From Haladaptatus litoreus (lineage in GTDB: Archaea; Halobacteriota; Halobacteria; Halobacteriales; Haladaptataceae): a DNA stretch of 64,000 bases. The notes beneath the pieces were generated by a model that worked only from the letters and a program-made list of their open reading frames with translations, made no database searches and was not told where the DNA came from. The number at the start of each line of letters is the position of its first letter. Position 1 is the first letter of the stretch. The stretch is taken from NCBI RefSeq assembly GCF_900156425.1, contig NZ_FTNO01000002.1, forward strand, positions 569,236-633,235, read 5' to 3'. Both the position numbers and the translations under genes were made by a program. Shown piece by piece: positions 16,624-25,826 of the stretch.

Positions 16624-17360
16624 AAATCGCCGTCTTCCGTCCGGATGACGAGCGACTGGAAGATGCAGTCTCCCTCCTCGAATCACTCGACGCAGACCCG
16701 GTTCCAGACCCGATGCTGGCGGTTCATCCGACGGGGAAGAAACCGAACCACGCCGATTTCGTCGTCCTGACGAGCAAGACGGGCGTCGAATTGGCATACG
16801 AAGCGGGTTGGAATCCCGGCGAGGCCACCGTTTGCGCCATCGGCGAGGGAACCGCCGCGAGCCTCCGCGAGCACGGCTACGAGGTCGATATCGTTCCCGA
16901 CAAATTCTCCTCGCGCGGCCTCGTCGCAGTGCTCGCAGACCACGTGGACGGAAAACGCGTCGAAGTCGCCCGCAGCGACCACGGAAGCGACGTGCTGCTC
17001 GACGGCCTCGAAGACGCTGGCGCGGAGGTGCACGAAACTGTGCTTTACGAACTCGTTCGACCGAAGGGTTCGGGAGAGTCCACAGAACTCGCCGCAGAGG
17101 GCGACCTCGACGCCGCTTTGTTCACCTCGCCGCTCACGGTCGAACATTTCTTGGAGGCCGCGGAAGAGCGCGGAATTCGAGACGAGACGCTGGACAACCT
17201 CGAAGACGTGACCGTCGGTGCGATTGGCGGGCCAACTCACGATACCGCTCGCGACCACGGGATTCGCGTCGATGTCGTCCCGCAAACGGCCTCGTTCGAC
17301 CAACTGGTACGCGAAGCGGTCGAACGAATCACCGATACGACCGACAGGGCGGAGATTTAA
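16620..17360 (+). CDS. hemD: Uroporphyrinogen-III synthase
   Basis: A 246-residue HemD-family protein that cyclises hydroxymethylbilane with D-ring inversion. The two-domain layout is visible: an N-terminal half starting MKIAVFRPDDERLEDA, with the FVVLTSKTGVELAYEA segment, and a second half with RSDHGSDVLLDGLEDAGAEV and ALFTSPLTVEHFLEAA. Overall sequence is poorly conserved in this family, so the assignment leans on these motifs and on the tight overlap with hemC. Confidence 0.92.
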   Translation: MKIAVFRPDDERLEDAVSLLESLDADPVPDPMLAVHPTGKKPNHADFVVLTSKTGVELAYEAGWNPGEATVCAIGEGTAASLREHGYEVDIVPDKFSSRGLVAVLADHVDGKRVEVARSDHGSDVLLDGLEDAGAEVHETVLYELVRPKGSGESTELAAEGDLDAALFTSPLTVEHFLEAAEERGIRDETLDNLEDVTVGAIGGPTHDTARDHGIRVDVVPQTASFDQLVREAVERITDTTDRAEI

Positions 17361-17387
17361 ACGGGAAGACGAATCAAGGATGTACCG

Positions 17388-18809
17388 ATGAGTGCTCCGG
17401 TTCCGGAACTGAGCGAGCGTGCGATGACCTGTGCGGATAGATTACGCGACGCGGATGAAGTTCTCCTCGCTTCGCACATCGACGCAGACGGGCTGACGAG
17501 CGCCGCGATTGCGTCGTCCGCACTTTCCCGCGCTGGGATTCCGTTCGAAACGGTGTTCAGCAAGCAACTCGACGCCGAAGAAATCGCGTCTATCGCGGCC
17601 ACAGAATACGACACAGTGCTGTTCACCGACTTCGGAAGCGGACAACTCGACATCATCGCGGAACACGAATCCGCTGGTGATTTTACGCCCGTCATCGCCG
17701 ACCACCACCAGCCAGCCGACGCAGACACCGAATTTCATCTCAATCCTCTACTGTTCGGTCTTGACGGCTCGTCGGAACTCTCCGGTGCCGGGGCGAGTTA
17801 CGTCCTCGCGCGGGCGCTCGAAGCCGAGAACGCTGACCAGTCCGACAACCGCGACCTCGCCGCGCTCGCCGTCGTCGGTGCCGTCGGCGACATGCAAATC
17901 TCGGACGGCGAACTCGTGGGTGCGAATACCGGAATCGTAGAGGAGGGAATCGAGGCTGGTGTCGTCGAAACCGGAACCGACCTCGCGCTGTACGGGAAAC
18001 AGACCAGACCGCTCCCGAAACTGCTCGAATACGCCACCGACGTGTACATCCCCGGCATTTCGAACAACAAAAACGGCGTCCTCCGATTTCTCGACGGTGT
18101 CGGTATCGATCTGATGGAAGACGGCGACTGGCGGCGCTGGGTCGATTTGACCGACGATGAACGCCAAACCGTCGCCAGCGCGCTGGTCAAACGTGCGATG
18201 CGAAAAGGTGTCCCTGCGAAGAAAATCGAAGGACTCGTCGGCACATCCTACACTCTCGCGGCCGAGGAAGAGGGAGCTGAACTCCGCGACGTGAGCGAAT
18301 TTTCGACCCTGCTCAACGCAACAGCGCGGTACGAACGGGCGGATGTCGGACTCGCCGTCTGTCTCGGCGACCGCGGCGATGCGCTGGAGCGCGCGCGAAC
18401 ACTGCTGACGAACCACCGACGCAACCTTTCGGAGGCAATCAGTTGGGTGCAGACCGAGGGAGTTACGAAAGAAGAGAACGTGCAGTGGTTCCACGCCGAA
18501 GACCGCGTTCGCGAAACCATCGTCGGCATCGTCGCCGGGATGGCGGTCGGCGCGGACGGTATCGACCGCGGAACGCCAATCTTCGCCTTCGCCGAGAAAA
18601 ACGAAGAGGAGGTGAAAGTGTCCGGGCGCGGGACGCCCGGACTCACGCGCAAGGGACTTGACCTCTCGGTGGTGATGAAAGAGGCATCCCGCGCGGTCGG
18701 CGGCGACGGTGGCGGTCACAACGTCGCCGCCGGAGCGACGGTGCCGAAAGGAGAGGAATCCACATTTATCGAGCGCGCCGACGAAATCGTCGGCGAGCAG
18801 TTGGAATAA
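17388..18809 (+). CDS. DHH-family phosphoesterase (RecJ-like / GAN type)
   Basis: A 473-residue DHH/DHHA1 protein. Metal-binding motifs: HIDADG (30-35), FTDFGS (79-84), DHH (105-107) and a further DMQISD region; the C-terminal DHHA1 domain ends with GGDGGGHNVAAGA. Archaeal members are RecJ-like single-strand exonucleases, some of which (GAN) associate with the GINS-MCM replication helicase. Which of the several haloarchaeal RecJ paralogues this is cannot be settled here. It starts 27 bases behind hemD and may share its transcript. Confidence 0.88.
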   Translation: MSAPVPELSERAMTCADRLRDADEVLLASHIDADGLTSAAIASSALSRAGIPFETVFSKQLDAEEIASIAATEYDTVLFTDFGSGQLDIIAEHESAGDFTPVIADHHQPADADTEFHLNPLLFGLDGSSELSGAGASYVLARALEAENADQSDNRDLAALAVVGAVGDMQISDGELVGANTGIVEEGIEAGVVETGTDLALYGKQTRPLPKLLEYATDVYIPGISNNKNGVLRFLDGVGIDLMEDGDWRRWVDLTDDERQTVASALVKRAMRKGVPAKKIEGLVGTSYTLAAEEEGAELRDVSEFSTLLNATARYERADVGLAVCLGDRGDALERARTLLTNHRRNLSEAISWVQTEGVTKEENVQWFHAEDRVRETIVGIVAGMAVGADGIDRGTPIFAFAEKNEEEVKVSGRGTPGLTRKGLDLSVVMKEASRAVGGDGGGHNVAAGATVPKGEESTFIERADEIVGEQLE

Positions 18810-18836
18810 ACGGGTCTGAATTCCGTCAATGCGAGG

Positions 18837-19832
18837 TCACAGAACGACGTGGAGCACTGCGAGCACACTTCCACTCACGACGACGAAACTCACCAGTACG
18901 ACCGCAATCGGTTCGAAGCCTGTTTCGCGCAGTTCGTCGAGTTGGAGTTCCAGACCCAATCCGGCAAAGGCGAGCATGAACAGCCAGTTCGAGGCGTGTT
19001 CGAGCGACGTGACGTGATTCGCGTCGATGACGCCGACGGTTGCTAAAAGCATCAAGAGTAGAAATCCGAAGACGAATTTCGGAAAGGTTTGCCAGAGATG
19101 ACCCGTTTTTCGTGTCCTTTCGCAATCGTTCGTATTTCGGAGATAGTACAGCGCGTATCCGGCGGCGGTGAGGCCGATGAGCGCATTTCGGGCCAGTTTG
19201 ACCAGCACTGCCCACTCCCCTGCCGTGTCCGAAACCGAAAAGCCGACCGCAGTGGCCGGGCCAGTGCTGAACATCGTCAATCCTGCCCAGATGCCGAACA
19301 CCTTATCCGGGATGGAAAACGCGTGCCAGAACATGGGATAGACGATGAGCGTCAGGGTATCGAACAGCAGGACAGTTCCGGCGGCGTAGGCGATTTGGCT
19401 TTCGTCGGCGTCGATACTGCCAGCAACCGCGACGACCGCCGACACGCCGCAGATGCTCGACCCGGCGGCGAGCAGTGACCCAGTTTTTTCCGTGATGCTA
19501 AAACAGTGGCGCGAGAGTAACTCGACGGAGAGGACTGCGATGACGACGGTTCCCAGAATGAGCAGGAGGAGGGTTGCCCCGGCGTCGGCAATGCGGTCGA
19601 AGGCGACGCTTGCGCCGAGGAGGACGATTCCCGCCTCCAGCCAGAGTTTGTGCGTCTCGACGCCTGCTTTCGCCCACGCCGGTTTTCCGACCGTGTTTCC
19701 GACGAGGACGCCGACGAGAATCGTCGCGATGAGGTAATCGAGAAACGGCAGGGCGAGCGAAATCGCTCGCCCGAGCAGACCGATTGCAAAGAGAAGGAGG
19801 ACACCGAGAAGGAGATTCTTTCTGTTTTTCAT
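18837..19832 (-). CDS. YeiH/YadS-type putative sulfate exporter family protein
   Basis: About 331 residues with some ten hydrophobic segments, matching the YeiH (UPF0324, PSE) family. Recognisable stretches: LGRAISLALPFLDYLIATILVG, VLLGASVAFDRI, SSICGVSAVVAVAGSI and FAGLGLELQLDEL. Members are proposed to export sulfur-containing anions, although evidence is limited. The start at ATG 19832 is preferred over one at 19856 because the stop of a 40-codon upstream frame lies 4 bases before it, giving translational coupling. It converges with the DHH gene. Confidence 0.88.
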   Translation of the reverse strand: MKNRKNLLLGVLLLFAIGLLGRAISLALPFLDYLIATILVGVLVGNTVGKPAWAKAGVETHKLWLEAGIVLLGASVAFDRIADAGATLLLLILGTVVIAVLSVELLSRHCFSITEKTGSLLAAGSSICGVSAVVAVAGSIDADESQIAYAAGTVLLFDTLTLIVYPMFWHAFSIPDKVFGIWAGLTMFSTGPATAVGFSVSDTAGEWAVLVKLARNALIGLTAAGYALYYLRNTNDCERTRKTGHLWQTFPKFVFGFLLLMLLATVGVIDANHVTSLEHASNWLFMLAFAGLGLELQLDELRETGFEPIAVVLVSFVVVSGSVLAVLHVVL

Positions 19833-19836
19833 CGTG

Positions 19837-19959
19837 TTACCACGGAATCGTCCCACCTGCTAGCACGAAACAAAGAAGACAGAGGCCGACGAGTACTGCT
19901 TGCCAGTCTCGGTCGAGATTTCCGACCCACTGTTGTAGTGTCCTGACCACCCGAATCAT
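19837..19959 (-). CDS. Small membrane peptide upstream of the YeiH gene (40 aa)
   Basis: A 40-codon frame (MIRVVRTLQQ... to ...LAGGTIPW) on the minus strand has an amphipathic start and one hydrophobic helix (AVLVGLCLLCFVLAGG). Its TAA lies 4 bases before the ATG chosen for the YeiH gene. Length, helix and spacing suggest a small partner subunit or leader peptide translated with the transporter. The size is near the limit of what can be trusted without homologues. Confidence 0.45.
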   Translation of the reverse strand: MIRVVRTLQQWVGNLDRDWQAVLVGLCLLCFVLAGGTIPW

Positions 19960-20094
19960 GGATTTGCGACTTTCACGGTTCGCCCGATATGGTGTATCCA
20001 GTTCGTCCCGCCACGAATATATTCCCTTTCGTGGCGGCCAACCAGTCGTGTCACTCTCCCATACACTAATAGCGAACGGTTGTGTATCTGTATC

Positions 20095-20451
20095 ATGGAT
20101 TCGAACAGTTCGGCTGGCGGTATCGACTGGCGGCTTCTCGGTATGGCAGTCGGAACTGCCGGAATCACAGCACTCCTCACAGTTGGTGTCGTCATTTTCG
20201 GCATCTCTGTTGGCTTCGGCGGGCCAGTCGCGTTGCTCGGAACCGGACTCGGCGCAGTCGTACTCCTCGGCTACTTCGCGGCGACGACTGCCACGCCGGG
20301 TAACACTGCACACGCCGCCGTCGAAATCGGCTACACTGCGAAAGACGCGCATCTGAACGCCGACAACGCATTTCACGTCGTGGATTCAGTTCTGTTCGTC
20401 GGCGTCGGTTTGGTTATCGGTGGCCTCCTCGGTCTCGTCGTCGTGTGGTGA
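20095..20451 (+). CDS. Membrane protein of unknown function (118 aa)
   Basis: From ATG 20095 the frame gives 118 residues with hydrophobic segments at about 17-40, 43-62 and 98-117, joined by a hydrophilic stretch (TPGNTAHAAVEIGYTAKDAHLNADN) between helices 2 and 3. No family is recognised. A short in-frame upstream ATG (20080) adds only MCICI and is not favoured. A box-like CACTAATAGCG lies about 25-30 bases upstream. It may form a short run with the following DUF5783-like gene. Confidence 0.65.
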   Translation: MDSNSSAGGIDWRLLGMAVGTAGITALLTVGVVIFGISVGFGGPVALLGTGLGAVVLLGYFAATTATPGNTAHAAVEIGYTAKDAHLNADNAFHVVDSVLFVGVGLVIGGLLGLVVVW

Positions 20452-20499
20452 ACGCCTCGAATAGTCCCATTTTTACCCGGCCCTCTCTACGTTTCGTCC

Positions 20500-20826
20500 A
20501 TGACCGAGTTCGACCCCGAAAAGTTCGAGGACAAGTACGTTCATTACTTCAACGAACTCCAGCGAGCGTACAAGAACGCTTTCAACTACATGAACGAGGA
20601 GTACGACTCACAAGTCATTCACGCCATCGACCAGCAAGTGCTGAACGAGAGCGAACCGTTCTACGAGGGCGATGGCGAGTTCCGCGTCGAACTCCCCGAG
20701 AATCCCGTTGACCGGGTTCAGGGAGTGCTCGTCAAGGACGAGAAATTGGAAGAACTCCTCGATACCTACGTCGAGCGAATCGAGTCGGAACTGGCGCGTG
20801 TGTTTGGACTCCAATCGAGTAACTAA
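20500..20826 (+). CDS. DUF5783-family protein
   Basis: A 108-residue soluble, acidic, mostly helical protein (MTEFDPEKFEDKYVHYFNEL start), which I recognise as the haloarchaeal DUF5783 type. Patterned charges suggest a helical bundle. Function is unknown in the family. A TTTTTACC box lies about 28 bases before the ATG, consistent with a leaderless transcript. It precedes the NifU-like gene in the same direction with a 108-base gap. Confidence 0.8.
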   Translation: MTEFDPEKFEDKYVHYFNELQRAYKNAFNYMNEEYDSQVIHAIDQQVLNESEPFYEGDGEFRVELPENPVDRVQGVLVKDEKLEELLDTYVERIESELARVFGLQSSN

Positions 20827-20934
20827 CGTTTTCGGCGAACGACGCGAATCCGAGGAAAATAATCGGCAAAGCTCGCCAAATTCGATTCGTGGACAGTGGA
20901 AAGGCCTAAGGAGGCTGGAACCATATCTGGCCAT

Positions 20935-21285
20935 ATGAGCACCGAAACTCAGGGAGACGGCGACGACCTCGAAGAACGGGTCAGCAACTTCCTGCGCCGT
21001 AACTTCCCGCAGATTCAGATGCACGGTGGCAGTGCGGCAATCCAGCACTTAGACCGTGAAACCGGCGAAGTAACCATCATGCTCGGTGGCGCGTGCAGCG
21101 GTTGTGGCATCTCCCCGATGACGATTCAGGCTATCAAGAGCCGAATGGTCAAAGAGATCCCGGAAATCGAGAAAGTCAACGCCGACACCGGAATGGGTGG
21201 CGGCGGTGGCGGAATGAGTCCATCCTTCCCCGGCGAAACTAGCGACGACGACGGCGACGACGAAGGGCCGCAAGCTCCCTTCTAA
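20935..21285 (+). CDS. NifU C-terminal domain (NFU-like) Fe-S scaffold protein
   Basis: A 116-residue protein whose core (about 10-75) is the NFU domain with the cluster-binding motif CSGC (C54, C57) in GGACSGCGISPMTIQ. Such proteins carry a [4Fe-4S] cluster at the dimer interface and pass it to target enzymes. A Gly-rich, then acidic tail follows. The start at ATG 20935 matches the usual N-terminus (MSTETQGDGDD); a frame opening 13 codons earlier is not supported. GGAGG lies about 25 bases upstream, too far to be a ribosome binding site. Confidence 0.92.
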   Translation: MSTETQGDGDDLEERVSNFLRRNFPQIQMHGGSAAIQHLDRETGEVTIMLGGACSGCGISPMTIQAIKSRMVKEIPEIEKVNADTGMGGGGGGMSPSFPGETSDDDGDDEGPQAPF

Positions 21286-21366
21286 CACCCGTATTTTTAG
21301 TTTTCGGCCGATTCCACGCACGGAATCACGATATTTATCCCACCGGACGCTGTAGCAGGCGACAGT

Positions 21367-22869
21367 ATGACGAACGACGACGCCACGGCGAAGAATGTGG
21401 TATTCGTTGTGATGGATACGGTGCGTAAAGACCACCTCTCCGTCTACGGATACGACAAACCGACGACGCCGGGCCTCGAACGGTTTGCAGAGGATGCAAC
21501 TGTTTTCGAGCAAGCAGTTGCTCCGGCCCCTTGGACTCTGCCGGTTCACGCCTCGCTGTTCACTGGCATGTATCCCAGCGAACACGGTGCGAGTCAGGAA
21601 AACCCATATCTCGAGGGTGCGACGACGCTCGCAGAAACGCTCTCTGCCGCCGGATACGACACCTCCTGTTACTCCTCGAATGCGTGGATAACGCCGTACA
21701 CCCATCTCACCGATGGCTTCGACGACCAAGACAACTTCTTCGAAGTGATGCCCGGCGATTTCCTCTCCGGGCCGATGGCGAAGGCGTGGAAGATGATGAA
21801 CGACAACGAGAACCTCCGCACTGTCGCGGACAAACTCGTCAGTCTCGGCAACGTCGCCCACGAGTACCTCGCCAGTGGTGAGGGTGCGGACTCGAAGACG
21901 CCGCAGGTCATCGACCAAACAATCGAGTTCATCAGAGACTCGGATGGGCCGTACTTCTCGTTCATCAACCTGATGGACGCTCACCTGCCGTATCATCCGC
22001 CGAAGGAGTACCGACAGCAGTTCGCGCCGAACGTCGATTCGACCAAGGTGTGCCAGAACTCGAAGGAGTTCAACTGCGGTGCGCGCGACATTAGCGACAA
22101 AGAGTGGGACGCGATTCGCGGCCTCTACGACGCGGAAATCCGTCACATCGACGACCAACTTCAGCGACTGTTCGCGTGGATGCAGGCGAACGACGAGTGG
22201 GACGACACGATGGTCGTCATCTGCGCCGACCACGGCGAACTCCACGACGAACACGACCTGTACGGCCACGAGTTCTGTATCTACGACCCGCTCATCAACG
22301 TTCCACTGATGGTCAAACATCCGGAACTAGACGCCGACGTGAGCGACGAACAGGTCGAACTCATCGACCTCTACCACACCATCCTCGACCACGCGGGCGT
22401 CTCTGCATCGCGTTCGACTCGTCCGCTGGATGAAGCGCGGTCACTCCTCAACCAAGACTATCGCTCCTTCGCAGACGACGTTCCAGGCGACGGCGAGTGT
22501 GCCTTCGTGGAGTACTACCGCCCTGTCGTAGAACTGAAACAACTCGAAGAGAAAGCGAAGCGCGCGAACATTCAGTTAGACAAGGATTCGCGGTTCTACT
22601 CCCGAATGCGTTCGGCTCGCCGTCCGGACGCCAAATACATCCGCAACGAACGCATCCCGGACGAGTTCTACCACTTGGACGACGACCCCGACGAACTCCA
22701 CAATGCCCGTGGCGAAGGAAGCGAGGAGGAAGTCGAACTCGAAGCCGCACTCTCGGAGTTCGAGGAAACCGTCGGCGGCGAGTGGAAGGAAATCTCCGAC
22801 GACGATGTGTTGGGCGACATGAGCGACGACGCAAAGGGTCGATTGCAAGACCTCGGTTACATCGACTAA
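21367..22869 (+). CDS. Sulfatase-family (alkaline phosphatase superfamily) hydrolase
   Basis: A 500-residue soluble protein of the sulfatase/phosphonate monoester hydrolase fold. The metal site is visible in VVMDTVRKDHL (D17) and ICADHGELHDEHDLYGHE. The nucleophile position in APAPWTLPVHAS is Thr (T57), not the Cys or Ser that is converted to formylglycine in true sulfatases, so a phospho- or sulfo-transferase role is as likely as sulfate ester cleavage. No signal peptide is seen. The next gene, a flippase-like membrane protein, starts 2 bases after its stop, which points to a shared cell-surface or lipid task. Confidence 0.88.
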   Translation: MTNDDATAKNVVFVVMDTVRKDHLSVYGYDKPTTPGLERFAEDATVFEQAVAPAPWTLPVHASLFTGMYPSEHGASQENPYLEGATTLAETLSAAGYDTSCYSSNAWITPYTHLTDGFDDQDNFFEVMPGDFLSGPMAKAWKMMNDNENLRTVADKLVSLGNVAHEYLASGEGADSKTPQVIDQTIEFIRDSDGPYFSFINLMDAHLPYHPPKEYRQQFAPNVDSTKVCQNSKEFNCGARDISDKEWDAIRGLYDAEIRHIDDQLQRLFAWMQANDEWDDTMVVICADHGELHDEHDLYGHEFCIYDPLINVPLMVKHPELDADVSDEQVELIDLYHTILDHAGVSASRSTRPLDEARSLLNQDYRSFADDVPGDGECAFVEYYRPVVELKQLEEKAKRANIQLDKDSRFYSRMRSARRPDAKYIRNERIPDEFYHLDDDPDELHNARGEGSEEEVELEAALSEFEETVGGEWKEISDDDVLGDMSDDAKGRLQDLGYID

Positions 22870-22870
22870 C

Positions 22871-23917
22871 GTGACAGACGAGTCGGCACCGGACGGCGGA
22901 GAAGCGCTGTCCGAAGGGCTTTCGGAACGCTTGAGTACCGGAAAGCTACTGCTGGGGTTCGTGATTGCGGGCGTCCTTCTCTATCTGCTCGTGGTCGTCG
23001 CCGGGTGGCGGCGCGTGATTTCCGCATTGCAAGGGGCGGATTACACGTGGGTGTGGATCGCCTGTGCCTCCACGATCGTCGGGTTGGCGGCGTGGGGCAA
23101 AGCGTGGCAAATCGTCCTCGCGGTGCTCGACATCAAAGTGGAGTTCAAACGCCTCGTCGTCACGTATTTCGCGGCGACGTTCGCCAACTACGTCACACCG
23201 CTCGGACAGGCGGGTGGCGAGCCATTTATCGCCTACATCCTGTCGCGGGATACGGAAGCGAGCTACGAGGATAGCCTCGCCAGCGTCGTGACGGCGGACT
23301 TGCTCAACCTCCTGCCGTTTTTCAACTTCGCGGCGCTCGGGTTAAGCTATCTCCTGTTGCAGGCGTCGCTTCCGGACAACGCGAAGACGCTCGCGCAGGG
23401 ACTCGTCGTGCTGGCGTTCGGTGTTCCGGCACTTGCCTACGCAGGATGGCGATTCCGCGAACGCGTCCAAGACCTCGTCCTTGGGCTTGCTCGTCCGTTC
23501 ACCAGTCGAACGAACCGAATCACGGTTGACGGCATTCGAACCCGAATCGAGCGGTTCTATGCGTCGTTGGAACGAATCGCGGCAGAACCCCGCGAACTGC
23601 TGTTCGCGCTGGTCTTTTCGTACACCGGATGGATTTTCTTCGCCCTACCGCTGTACTTCGCCGGACGGTCGCTCGGACTGCCGCTGGGACTCCTGCTCGT
23701 GCTGTTCATCGTTCCGGCCAGCACGCTGGCAGGATTGACGCCGACGCCTGGCGGACTGGCAGGAGTCGAGGCCGCGCTGGTCGTTCTCATCGTCGGACTC
23801 GCCCCGATTACGACGGGGTCGGCGGTTGCGGCGACCCTCATCTACCGATTTGCGAGTTACTGGTTCGTTCTCGTCATCGGCGGTCTGGCGGCGCTGTTCG
23901 TGATTATGCGGTCGTGA
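22871..23917 (+). CDS. Flippase-like membrane protein (LPG synthase TM / UPF0104 family)
   Basis: A 348-residue integral membrane protein with about eight helices, of the AglD/MprF-like UPF0104 family. Typical pieces: TYFAATFANYVTPLGQAGGEP (membrane-spanning core), ASVVTADLLNLLPFFNF and LAGLTPTPGGLAGVEAAL. Relatives include AglD, needed for the last steps of haloarchaeal N-glycosylation, and lysyl-lipid flippases. GTG start at 22871, one base after the sulfatase stop codon ends, implies coupling. The lipid or sugar it moves cannot be named. Confidence 0.88.
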   Translation: MTDESAPDGGEALSEGLSERLSTGKLLLGFVIAGVLLYLLVVVAGWRRVISALQGADYTWVWIACASTIVGLAAWGKAWQIVLAVLDIKVEFKRLVVTYFAATFANYVTPLGQAGGEPFIAYILSRDTEASYEDSLASVVTADLLNLLPFFNFAALGLSYLLLQASLPDNAKTLAQGLVVLAFGVPALAYAGWRFRERVQDLVLGLARPFTSRTNRITVDGIRTRIERFYASLERIAAEPRELLFALVFSYTGWIFFALPLYFAGRSLGLPLGLLLVLFIVPASTLAGLTPTPGGLAGVEAALVVLIVGLAPITTGSAVAATLIYRFASYWFVLVIGGLAALFVIMRS

Positions 23918-23935
23918 CAACCACTGTTATCCGTC

Positions 23936-24829
23936 TCACTCGTTTTCCCGCTCCCACGTTTTCACGAGTCCCGACAGCGTCCGGTTTACCGGCGTTTCGA
24001 TACCGTGCTTTCCCCCCCGAGCGACGACGTATCCGTTTATCGCGTCGATTTCTGTTTTCCGCTCCGATTCCACGTCTTGACGCATTGACGAGACGTTCGA
24101 GACGGTCGCATCTGCGACCGTCTCGACGGCAGAAACGGCATCCTCGTCGGTCAGTTCGACGCCGTCCGCACGAGCAACTCGCGCGGTTTCGCGGGCCGCA
24201 GTTGCGGCGATTTCGTTGGCTTCACCGGAAAGCACGGCACCGTTTTCCACCCGAGAAAGCGCGGTTGTCGGATTGATTCCGGCGTTCACCGCGAGCTTTT
24301 CCCACAGTCGTCGCGGCATGTCGGCCGCGATTTCCGTCTCGATTCCGGCGCTCGTAAACGCGGTTCCGAGGCGGCGCGCCGCCTCGGAACCGCCCCCCTT
24401 CCGTGCCCCGAGGACGATTTCCCCGATTCCGGTGCATTCGACCGTTCCGGGGTCGGTCAGCACCGCGCCGTAACTCGCGGTTCCGGCGAGAATCGGACTA
24501 TCGAGGTGTTCTGCAAGAATCTCTTCGTTTCCCATCCCGTTCTGGAGCGAGAGTACGGCGTCGAACTCGCCGGTCGCCAACTGCTCGGCGGCGGCCTCCG
24601 TTTGGAACGCCTTGACCGTCACGATGGCGCAGTCTGCTCGTAGTTCGTTCCCGTCGCTGGTCGCGTTCGGATGGACTCGAAAATCGAACTCGCCACCGAC
24701 GCGAAGACCTGATTCGCGCACTTCGGTCGCGTGGGGGTCGCGGCCAACGAGGGTGACCTTGTGCTCTCGGGCGAGCAAGCCACCGACGAGGCTTCCGAGG
24801 CTTCCCGCACCGAACACGACGATGTCCAT
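23936..24829 (-). CDS. 2-dehydropantoate 2-reductase family protein
   Basis: A 297-residue ketopantoate reductase (ApbA/PanE family). The N-terminal NAD(P)-binding site is MDIVVFGAGSLGSLVGGLLA (GxGxxG at 7-12), a catalytic lysine candidate is in the segment LWEKLAVNAGINPTTAL, and the C-terminal ESERKTEIDAINGYVVARG segment is typical. In the pathway it makes pantoate for coenzyme A. Haloarchaea hold several paralogues, so the substrate is not certain. It converges with the flippase-like gene. Confidence 0.93.
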   Translation of the reverse strand: MDIVVFGAGSLGSLVGGLLAREHKVTLVGRDPHATEVRESGLRVGGEFDFRVHPNATSDGNELRADCAIVTVKAFQTEAAAEQLATGEFDAVLSLQNGMGNEEILAEHLDSPILAGTASYGAVLTDPGTVECTGIGEIVLGARKGGGSEAARRLGTAFTSAGIETEIAADMPRRLWEKLAVNAGINPTTALSRVENGAVLSGEANEIAATAARETARVARADGVELTDEDAVSAVETVADATVSNVSSMRQDVESERKTEIDAINGYVVARGGKHGIETPVNRTLSGLVKTWERENE

Positions 24830-24884
24830 ATCCGACCGAGGAAGTGGGGGGTGAAAAACCCAGTCTTCCGTTCAGGACGCGATT

Positions 24885-25208
24885 TTAATCTTCAGTCCAG
24901 TAGTAGAGGTCTTCTTTCGGCTTGTCACAGTTCGGGCAGGTATCCGGAAGGCCGTCGTCCAAATCACCCATTTCGCCGCAGTTCGAACAGCGCCACATCA
25001 ACTCCGCTTCGCCGAACTCGTGGCCTGCGCGGGCGTGCCCAATGGAGAGGGCTTCGTACCCCTCCCGCATCGTGACGTAAAACCCCGACTCGTCGAAGCC
25101 GCGGATGGTGCCGAGTTTGGTTCCGTCGCCGTCGTAGATTTCCTGTCCGAGTTCGACTTTTTCCACGTCGGTTTCCTCGTCCGGCCGCTCACCAGAGTCA
25201 CTCACCAT
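24885..25208 (-). CDS. Rubredoxin-like zinc-ribbon protein (DUF7130 type)
   Basis: About 107 residues. The N-terminal half is a barrel-like segment (KVELGQEIYDGDGTKLGTIRGFDESGFYV), reminiscent of PRC-barrel/DUF2171-type folds; the C-terminal part has two CxxC knuckles (WRCSNCGEMG and DTCPNCDKP) that would bind zinc or iron as in rubredoxin. Start at ATG 25208 is preferred over 25232, since the extra residues MKNDDSSR add nothing family-like. This matches what I recall as the haloarchaeal DUF7130 rubredoxin-like family. It lies 55 bases behind the panE-like gene start and may be an upstream operon partner. Confidence 0.8.
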   Translation of the reverse strand: MVSDSGERPDEETDVEKVELGQEIYDGDGTKLGTIRGFDESGFYVTMREGYEALSIGHARAGHEFGEAELMWRCSNCGEMGDLDDGLPDTCPNCDKPKEDLYYWTED

Positions 25209-25433
25209 GCGAGATGAATCGTCGTTCTTCATCTTAAATCCGACCGCCGTGCTGTATTTCGCCGCTTCGTGTTCGGAACGCTGTTTTTCTTGTCCTCGAA
25301 ACGTAACATATACGCTCTTTCGACCGAACCTGCTTACATCACACCAGATGCCCGAACTCGTTCACGTCTCCCTGCATTCGCAAGCATCAGGCTCAGGCAC
25401 ACGTTTCACTAACGGAATATTGTTCAGAAGAGT

Positions 25434-25778
25434 ATGACGGATGCCAATCTCGATACGGAACACAGTCGAGTGACGACAGACCACCGGACTATCAGACAGT
25501 GGGTCGAAAAAAACGGTGGCAGTCCTGCCGTGGAAAAAGCGGGTGGAAAAGGCATCACCATCCCTCGGATTCTGTTCTCGGATGACCATTCGGACGACGA
25601 CACAACCGCCGATGACGCAACTGACGAAAACGACAAATCTCCCATCTCGTGGAAACGGTGGTTCGACGCGTTCGACGCCGGTGATTTTGCGTTCGCCTAT
25701 CAGGAGCGAACCGCCGACGGCGATGCGGAGCGGTTTTACAAATTGGTTGATAGAACGACCGCCAGAGAACACGCTTAA
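25434..25778 (+). CDS. Hypothetical acidic protein (114 aa)
   Basis: A 114-residue, very hydrophilic protein with an N-terminal segment (TTDHRTIRQWVEKNGGSPA) that recurs in small haloarchaeal proteins of unknown function, a D/T-rich middle (SDDDTTADDATDEND) and a C-terminal stretch (WKRWFDAFDAGDFAFAYQER...FYKLVDR) that could be a small fold. The frame ends 49 bases before pheA in the same direction. No function is proposed. Confidence 0.65.
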   Translation: MTDANLDTEHSRVTTDHRTIRQWVEKNGGSPAVEKAGGKGITIPRILFSDDHSDDDTTADDATDENDKSPISWKRWFDAFDAGDFAFAYQERTADGDAERFYKLVDRTTAREHA

Positions 25779-25826
25779 TTTGCCGTCCCCGACGCGTTTT
25801 TCCCCGCTGAACAGAGATTTCTCCGC

